Source of the DNA: Tetrapyrgos nigripes
Taxonomy: Eukaryota; Basidiomycota; Agaricomycetes; Agaricales; Campanellaceae
Direction of reading: 5' to 3'
NCBI GenBank assembly: GCA_013368315.1
Contig: JAACJM010000139.1
Span: 124,001 to 188,000, forward strand
DNA: 64,000 bases
Shown here: in pieces, positions 55,752 through 64,000 of the stretch
Position numbering within the stretch: the stretch's first letter is position 1
Layout of the letters: each line of letters opens with the position of its first letter
Notes under the pieces: generated by a model
What the model saw: only the letters and a program-made list of their open reading frames with translations
Told to the model about the DNA's origin: nothing
Databases searched by the model: none
Translations under genes and position numbers: made by a program

Positions 55752-55950
55752 GATTACGAGGCCCTTTAGGGTCTCGTTCTTATAACATGACGCTCGCGCG
55801 GGTGGCTGTGCTGAATAGGTCTACCGGTTTCCGGTGTCATTTGATCACCGTAACCGGTCACCGGCTGTTGCCGGAAAGCGGTGGTCTGTAACGTTGCTGT
55901 AACGCACTTGCTTTGCAACGCCCATCATCGATCATCCTTCATCCATAGTC
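55752..55950 (+). repeat. TTACGAGGCC-family copy
   Basis: GATTACGAGGCCCTTTAGGG opens the copy, then CGTTCTTATAA, GGGTGGCTGTGCTGAATAGG, CTACCGGTTTCCGGTGTCAT, TTGATCACCGTAAC. This matches the reverse of 11760-11880. It then continues CCGGTCACCGGCTGTTGCCG and TGGTCTG, AACGCACTTG, which matches the reverse of 11040-11126. It therefore connects two pieces that are separate in the 11-kb cluster. Confidence 0.65.
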
Positions 55951-56792
55951 CTCGCTGCTCATCCATGAAGATGATAACAACGTCGTTATTTGCTGCTTTC
56001 ATCTGGCTCGGTCATCTGCTCTGTTTGCGTCAGCTTTTCTTGTCCTTTCACGGTATGTTGTGTCTCCGCTGTATCCGCTGTCTGCCACGTCATCCGAATA
56101 AATAAAACCTTGCCAGCTTTCACCCCACGAGACATCCTTCCACCGGTAATGCTTCATCCCCAGGTTCCTCCGTCCGAACCGCTGCAGGTAAATTGTAGAG
56201 CTGTCGACGATACGAGAACAGTGTTCCTGTCAGATCATTTTTGGTACGTGCACTGCTCATATGATAACGAACCGCTAGCTGATCTTTCCCCGTCTCTTTT
56301 TCATCCTTTTCCCTTCTACCTTGCTCTCCGTCTCCACGTCTTGCCTGCTGGTCCTACATGTCAACTCAATGACTGCCAATGTCTCTTGCATCGCCGTTTC
56401 CCTGACCCTCTGTCAACGGCGGTTTTGTACTTCGCATCTTGATATCCGACTTCCTTGGTGTCTTCTGTCTCGCAACATTGACTTGTCTATACTGCCGGCC
56501 GCCACTGTCATTGCCCTCATTGCTGTCATCCTCATCGCCGTCGCCGTCGTTGTCTCAAATATAACCCTCGCCTCAACATCAACCACCGCCGCCATCTCAA
56601 AATGCAATCCTTACCTCAACATCACCTTTCATATATGCACCAAGCTCGTGCATTCTTTCCCCTCCATGCGTCGTTCTCCCTGAGGAAATTACCCAGTATC
56701 CTAGGAAATTTATTTATACCCCGCACTGGAAATTTATTTATACCTACTGGAAATTAAATTATATTTTTATTTGGAAATTTGAACCATCTGCT

Positions 56793-59700
56793 TTGAGAGA
56801 AGACCACTGCATTATCTCTCGGGATTTGACGTGGTCGTCTTTAATCAATACAAACATTCAAATTGCTTCATACAACAGAACGTTTAGCCCAAGCTATGCT
56901 ACTGCTGCAAAAGGCATAAAACAAAGCAGTCCTGCGCCAGCTACTGATTCATTTATGTCCCGATCACTTACCGCTCATGCATTTCACCGCGCATATTGGT
57001 TACGATTAGAAAAGCAACTGTCTTTCATCTTGAGATATATACTTTACAGACCATATATAACCCATTTGAGAGTCCGTAATATCCTACAAGCCTGCGCTCA
57101 CAAATGTCTCAATCTGGTGCAAACACTTCATGCAAGTTATTCTCATCCACCTATTCAAATTAGAGATTTTCAACTTCGAGTTCACAGAAAGCTGCCAGTC
57201 ATTCAGATAAATATACGCAGAACTGTTCTGAAAGTGAAAATCTCGATACTGCGCAATACTATGTACCGACATGATTACTTAGCTTTCGTTAAGGCATTCT
57301 TGAGCCAGCACCCTGCAGATGTATGGGATAATTGTGATGCTATCTCTGAAATGATCCGGTTGGGCAACTATCATGTCTATGCCCAAATTTTCTGGAGTTT
57401 GCCTTGTGGTTGTATATCTCACCTGTGGAATAAATGTCTGTTTGCCATAAATCAAATGCAGGTGGTGACAATCTGCGACATAGCACATACCTTGATTCCA
57501 ATAATGCACTTAGAGACTGAGTTCAGGTTTAATCATACCACAAACCCAGAACATGACTTTGTTACATTCTTTATGAAAGGCGGCGGACATGGTAGTAAAA
57601 AAACATTTAGCTATCTTGATCTTCAGCCTTATATGATTAAGCAAACTTCCATTGTCAATGCATTGACAGTTCTGTTCGAATTTCAGGAATTTATTGCAGA
57701 TACAGAGAATCTATTTGATACACTCATATATACTAAAATCCCCTTTGCTGTTGTTTACAAAATGCTATACCGTGATCAGATTCTGCATTTAGGCAGGGCA
57801 CATAACATCCAAATTGGTAACAAAGTCACATTAAAGCAAATTCAGAAACATTGTGAATCTCACACTTGCACAGATTCTTGTCCTCAACTTATTTCTGTCT
57901 TCAGACCAATCAATTATGTACACACAATTCATCCAGAAGAAAAACCTTTTCCACCTAAGCCTGTGTCACAACAAAACATTCTGAATGTCATTCGTGGTTG
58001 GACTGATGATTTCCACCCTGACAGAATCCAGGAGGCTGGATGTGCTGTTTGTGGGCAGCTAAAGCCATGCACTGAGCTCTCGTCCTTAAAATCAATTCAT
58101 CGATTTCTTGATATTCTCAAAGTGTTGGGTGTGACACGCTTAGAGCGTAAAACTAGTACAGATACAATCAAAGAATATAGTGGACCAGTCATAGATAAAC
58201 AGTGTGACAAAGCCTGTAGCGAGTGCCGTAAAGCTCTGATAAATGGAAAAATGCCAAGAATATGTTTGGCCAGAGGTTTATGGCTTGGAGAAATTCCAGA
58301 TGAGCTAAAATACTTAAATTTTGTAGAAAGATTGTTAATTCAAAGAATCCGAACCAATTGCTGCTTTGTGCGTGTCTCATCAGGTATGAGAAAGATGATT
58401 TCTCATGTAATAGCTTTTGATGCTCCCGTTGTCAAAGTTTATGACACATTGCCTCCTCCACCTGATGAACTAGATGAAGTACTAGCAATTATGTTTACTG
58501 GACCGTGCAAACCAACTGAAAAAGATTATCAGAGAACCCCAATGCTAGTACGCCGAAAGTATGTTTATAATGCACTTACGTGGTTAAAACTAAATCATCC
58601 AGCTTATCATGAATTGGACATTTCATTAGATAATCTTAATAAGTACTCAGAAGATTTGCCACCTGTGTCTGTAGAATGGAAACCTACAACTAGTGAAGGA
58701 AACAGGGTTCCAGAAGGGACAAGTGTACATGATAATGAGCCTGAAATTGGGACTGAACAAGGTGAAGTTCCTTTTGTAGTACATGGGCTTACAGGTCAAA
58801 GCCTTCAAAATGAAACTGTAGAATCACAGAAAGCCAAAGCACTGGCACATTTAAATTCACAAGGGAAATTTTTGGCAGTAGGTCATAGCAAAGACAGCTC
58901 CACAATCTTTAAGAATCCAAAATTATACCCCTCAATTTTTCCCTGGCTATTTCCCTATGGCCTAGGAGGATTTGGAATGAATTATATTTCCCAATTTGGA
59001 GAAAAAGCTCATAAAAAGTTTCTACTTAATTATCATGATAAACGTTTTCAAACTGATATTACTTTCCCCTTTGTTGCATTTAGTCATGAGCAAATAAAAA
59101 TGGCAACACATAATGGCTTTGCAATGACTGACCTTCAATCATTTCCAGCAATTGCTGACCGGATACTTAACATTAATCATGCTGTATTGAATAATATTAT
59201 ACAAAGGCTTGATAAAGGTGAAATAGTGCACCCTGAGACAGAGGATGAGAAGACTTGCTTTGCTGTCATTCAAGATCTGGATCATGTTGGTGGCGGGGTG
59301 AAAGGTTCTATGACTAGCAAAAAAATATCTTAGAAATGAATTATGGTCATTGATTGCATATCTAGGTGCACCATCATGGTATATAACTTTTGCTCCTTCA
59401 GACACAACTCATCCACTCTGCCTATATTATGCAGGTACAGATGAAAAGTTTCAGCCATGTCTTAATTTACCAGATGATGATAGGACCCGACAGGTAATCA
59501 GAAATCCAGTTTCTGGGGCTAAGTTCTTTGATTTTATGGTGAGAATGTTTATAAAGCATATTTTAGGTGTTGACAGTGATCATGACGGTCTTTTTGGGGA
59601 GACAAGTGCATATTATGGTACTGTAGAACAGCAAGGTAGACTGACACTTCACTTGCACACGCTTCTTTGGATTGCCTTTTCCAAATCTCCTCAAGAAATA

Positions 59701-62700
59701 AGAGATGCAATCCTAGATCCAAATAGTGACTTTCAAAAGAGAATTGTTGAATATCTTGAAGGTGCACATACTGGTAATTTCATGACAGGAAATCAAGAAA
59801 GTATTGAAGAAAATATCAGGATCAGAGCCCAATCAGAAGATTATGTTAATCCACTTTATACACTTCCTGCAGAGCCACCAGAACCAGTCAACCATAAATG
59901 CAGTATCAAGGAAAGCTGTGATACTTGCTTATCTACTGAACAATGGTGGAATGATTATAAAGATGAAGTGGATGACATTGTTTCTCGTACTCACATCCAT
60001 AAATGCAAGTCAACTATGGGAAAGGATGGCAGGCGTAAAAAGAACAAGGATTATTTTGGCTGTCTTGACAATAAATATGGTACATGTAGTGCAAGATTTC
60101 CACGTCAATTTGTAGAGACAACTCAGGTTGACCAGGAGACAGGTTACTTAAGGATGCAGAAACATGAGCCTTGGATTAATACTTATAACCCTACAATGAC
60201 TTATCTACTCAAATGTAACTCGGATGTGACTTCGTTATTGTCTGGAACTGCAATCAAAGCTGTTGTATACTATGTGACCAATTATATCACAAAATGGAGT
60301 TTGAACACTCATGTAATATTTGATGTCATAAAGTCAGTGCTTGAAAGAAATTCTGAAATGTTAAATGGACCATTAAGTAGGCAAGAGAAAGTAAGAAAAT
60401 TAGTAACACAGATGGTAAATTTATTATCTGTAAAAATGGAATTAGGAGCTCCAATGATTTGCATGTATCTATTAGACAACCCAGATCACTATACTAGCCA
60501 TAAGTTCAAATCTTTTTACTGGAAAAACTATGTAAATGAGGTTCAAAAATCCTGGACCATTTCTGACGAGAACTCACCTTCTACTAAAGATAAAGTAATT
60601 CTTTTAAGGAAGCGTAATGGTGTAGTTGCAATCTCACAAGTTTATGATTATATATACCGCCCCGCACATCTTGAAAAAATGTGTCTGTATGATTGGGTAC
60701 AGTTATGTGAAAGAGTCAAAGTCTCTACCAAGAAAGATGTCTGTGATAGTGAGGATTCAGACTCCGATGCAGGTTTGGAATCTGATAATGAACACAGCAC
60801 ACATGAATATCCCCAAGGCCCAAAGCCAGTTTCAAAGGAAAAATTGGCAAGAAATGTATTTCCGTTTGTTCATGGCCATCCTCTTGCTGACTCACATGCA
60901 TTAAAGGTTGTATCAGATGATAAGCGTCTTGTTCCAAACTTTATTGGGGGTATATTACCTAGAGCTGATAAAGGAAACCGTGAATATTACTGTACTGTAA
61001 TGCTAACACTATTTAAGCCCTGGAGAGCCGGTGAAAAGGTAAAGAATAAAGATCAGACTTGGGATAATGCATTTGATGGTTTTCAATTCACACCTCAGCA
61101 GAAGCAGATACTCAAGAATTTTCAAGTTCGTTATGAGTGCTTGGATTCCAGAGATGACTACAATGCACAGAGAAGAGCAATGAGTGAGAATACACAGGAT
61201 TCCTATCTTCCAGAGTATGACGATGGCATTGACTCTGATTTACTTAACACATTAGCTGATCCACTTAATGGAGAGTCTGGACCATTTGAAAGGCGAAGGC
61301 AGGATGAGATGAATGAAATGAAGCAGCTTTTGGTGGATATGGGCTGGACTGACACTTTGCATGACCGAAAATCACTGATACCTTCAGCATGTCACCCACA
61401 AATTGATAAAAGTGCACATGGCTGGAAACTTCAAATCAACAAAATGAGGCAGGATATACTTGATAAAAGACATAGATCAGGTGCAGACCAGAATTCTAAT
61501 AATAAATTTAGAAACCCATTTCCTGAACAAGTAGAAATACTAGATAAAACTGTATTTGAGCAAAGGACAAGACAAGGCCATACTCAGAATCTGATTGATC
61601 AGATAGCAAATGAATTTCAATTCCAGGATAATGCAGAGCAAGAGAGAGCATTCAGAATCATTGCAAATCATGCAGTCAGCCCCTGTCCTGAGCAGTTAAA
61701 GATGTATATAGGTGGAATGGGTGGCACTGGTAAATCAACTGTATTGCGTGCTCTGCGCAAGTTCTTTGCAGAGAGAAAAGAGTCACACCGTATGCTAGTT
61801 GTTGCACCAACTGGAAATGCAGCTGCACTACTAGCAGGATCAACGTATCATTATATGTTTGGTATCAACTCAAAATCAGAAGGAGAGAATCATTCAACAT
61901 CTATTCCACAGATCTGTTCACGATTGGAAGGTGTCAACTATATATTTCTTGATGAAGTTTCAATGTTGTCTTGTAAAGATATGTACAAGATCAGTGCAAA
62001 ATTAGCCCTGGCGTTAAGCATGCCTCATCTCCCTTTCGGAGGAATGAATATGATTTGTGCTGGAGATTTTGGTCAGCTTCCCCCTGCTATAGGTGGTGAA
62101 AGTGTGGCATTATACAGTCATTCCATTGGACAATCACCAAAGTCAAGATCAGATCAGGAAAATGCTATAGGCCAGCATCTCTGGCATCAAGTAACTACAG
62201 TTGTAATGCTTAGAAAAAATATGAGACAAACTGAAACATCAGAAAATGATGATAATTATCGAAAGGCTCTGGAGAATATGCGGTATAGGTCATGCACTTC
62301 AAAAGATATTGCCTTTTTGCGAACACTGATATCAAACCTTTATGAGCCTGCCAGGTCACTTAGAAATGAAAATTTTCGTAATACTCCTATTATTCTTACT
62401 TATAATAAACATAAAGATGTAGCTAATAAGCTTGGAACAGAACGCTTTGCTGCCGAAACAGGACAAACATTGATGTCTTTCTATTCAGAAGATGAGCAGG
62501 TTGTTCTGGAAGATATTCCAGAAAATGAGAAACAGCATAGAAAAAGACGTAAATCAAAGAGATTCAAACTCAATAATAAAGTTCAACATGAACTATGGAC
62601 TCAACCACACTCTTATAATGATAGACAAATTCCTGGTAGACTTGATATATGTCTAGGAATGCCTGTTATGATTAGATATAATAGTGCCACTGAACTCTGT

Positions 62701-64000
62701 ATCACTAAGGGACAGGAAGGCCATGTCCATGGCTGGAAAGCAAAAATAGGCAAGCATGGTAAGCCTGTTCTAGATGTTCTTTTTATTAAACTACATAATC
62801 CCCCTAAACCTCCATCTCCAATTCAATTTGAAGGTCTTCCTGAAAATGTAGTACCTATAGTGCGAAATACTGTCCGAATTGAACGCAAACTTTCAGATGA
62901 TTCCCAAATTGCAATATCCCGTACTCAAGTTGAAGTACTTCCCAATTTCGCTATGACAGATTTTGCATCTCAAGGCAAAACAAGAGATTGGAATGTGGTT
63001 GACATTAATAATAGCAGAGATTTCAGAGCTATATACACTGCATTGTCACGCAGCTCCTGTGCTGACCAAACATTAATCCTTCAAGGATTTAATGGAAGTC
63101 TTCTTACAGGAGGCCTGAAGAATAAAGGTGGATATAGACAGGAATTGAGAGAGCTGGAAATACTGGATGAACTGAGTAAACTCAAGCATTTAGGTCTATT
63201 ACCACCGTCAGTCTCAGGTGATCGGCGTTCAGTTCTGATTAAATCTTTCCGCACACTCAAAGGTCAAAACTTTGTACCTGCTTTTGCACACAAATCTATT
63301 CTGTGGAACGATAATGATCCCTTAGCTGAGACCTTCGACTCTAGAGAAACATGGCATATCATTGATGATAAAGAAGATCAACAGAAGAAATCCACACAAC
63401 CGAAAGGTGATTTTAAACCAGCACTAGGAGCTGCAACTAATGTCCCATCAACTTCAAGTCTCAAAAGAAAGAGTAGCTCAGAAAAAATAAATCAAGATGT
63501 TCCTCTAAAGAGGCATAAAGCTGATAGCAACACTTCTACTGAATTTACACCACTGCTTCCTTTCTTAAGCTGGTCCAACAATAGCTGTGCCTATGATTCT
63601 GCTATAATGTTACTTCATTATTTACACTCTAATTATCCAGAAAAATTTCAAACAGAAGCATCTCATTTTATCCAAATACTCTCCACAGAATTGACTAGTG
63701 CCTTTCAGTCTAATGTTGTTGACCTTGCACGTACCAGAGAAAGCTTAAGACTCGGTCTACATCACATTGATTCTAATGCCTTTCCGTATGGTGAGTATGC
63801 AGATGCCAGCGAAGTTCTACTTGAACTGACTCAATCAGATATGCCCTTTTCTAAACGAAGAGTTGTATGCAATAATGAGCATGTTTTCAAGCCATGGAAA
63901 GATAGAAAAAATATGGTTTTATACACTTCAACACAAGCATATCATTCTACTCAGGAATGGCTGGACAATTACATTCAGCCTTTTGGATGGAAATGTCAGA
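56793..64000 (+). CDS. Helitron Rep/helicase, one frameshift, runs off the window
   Basis: First frame 56793-59333: Cys motifs (CAVCGQLKPC, CDKACSEC), then CLARGLWLGEIPDELKYLN typical of the Helitron N-terminal domain, then FPWLFPYGLGGFG. At a 7-A run near 59320-59326 the frame shifts; the next frame is open from 59314 to 64000 with no stop (over 1,560 codons). It holds the rolling-circle HUH motif LTLHLHTLLW (His codons 59650 and 59656) and the paired Tyr motif YYVTNYITKW (60268 onward). PIF1-type helicase motifs follow: GGTGKS at 61720, FLDEVSMLS, GDFGQLPP, RKNMRQ, YTALSRS near 63046. After the helicase, WSNNSCAYDSAIMLLHYL (63580) suggests a Cys-protease-like domain that continues past the window. 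The upstream start is uncertain: 56793 is TTG. Only the frameshift prevents a full-length product of at least 2,400 residues. Confidence 0.9.

Noticed and set aside
56321..56683. Plus-strand ORF with a hydrophobic stretch before the Helitron
   Set aside because: The hydrophobic part comes from a GTC/ATC-rich repeat tract (GCTGTCATCCTCATCGCCGTC type); no family or introns support it.
1..64000. CRISPR array, bacterial operon or riboswitch
   Set aside because: No regular short repeats with unique spacers and no operon layout; introns and transposon types show a fungal genome.

Overview
The window looks like a transposon-rich, gene-poor stretch of a filamentous basidiomycete genome, probably Agaricomycetes. 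The reasons are GT-AG introns of about 45-70 nt and very small exons, a Ty3/gypsy chromovirus with a C-terminal chromodomain, and a Helitron with Rep, PIF1-like helicase and a C-terminal protease-like domain. A two-gene PIF/Harbinger element and hAT remnants also fit. No rRNA, tRNA or CRISPR was recognised. Species cannot be named from this sequence.

Layout. 1-10 kb holds almost no coding sequence: degenerate tandem repeats (2.3-3.9 kb), a hAT-type MITE (4.17-4.79 kb), a long inverted repeat (7.6-8.8 kb) and a direct repeat (8.8/9.3 kb). 10-25 kb is a graveyard. It has a small hypothetical ORF, a probable hAT transposase N-terminus, several weak minus-strand genes, a truncated short-chain dehydrogenase and a hAT transposase C-terminus. 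It also has a 490-bp tandem duplication, a second hAT MITE with a perfect 8-bp target duplication, and many copies of an unclassified repeat carrying TTACGAGGCC.

25.8-29.4 kb is a PIF/Harbinger transposon with TTA target duplication, transposase and convergent Myb/SANT-like gene. It sits inside a TTACGAGGCC-family repeat and is itself split by a solo LTR. 30-39 kb contains at least four multi-exon genes of unknown function, one next to a solo LTR and two bordering TTACGAGGCC repeats. 39.73-47.74 kb is a complete but decayed chromovirus with two LTRs and 5-bp target duplication; between pol and the 3' LTR it carries an antisense, spliced gene with a CX2CX6CX9CX2CX6C cluster and its own TATA box. 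47.7-50.4 kb is host-type coding sequence cut by a third solo LTR. 51-54 kb has low-complexity minus-strand coding remnants, and 55-56 kb has GC-rich and palindromic repeats.

56.8 kb to the window end is a Helitron reading frame of about 2,400 codons with a single frameshift and an otherwise open second half.

The nesting order can be read directly: TTACGAGGCC repeat, then Harbinger, then solo LTR. Most transposon genes are broken; the Helitron is closest to intact. The most unusual item is the antisense Zn-cluster-like gene in the chromovirus. The most widespread unexplained item is the TTACGAGGCC family.
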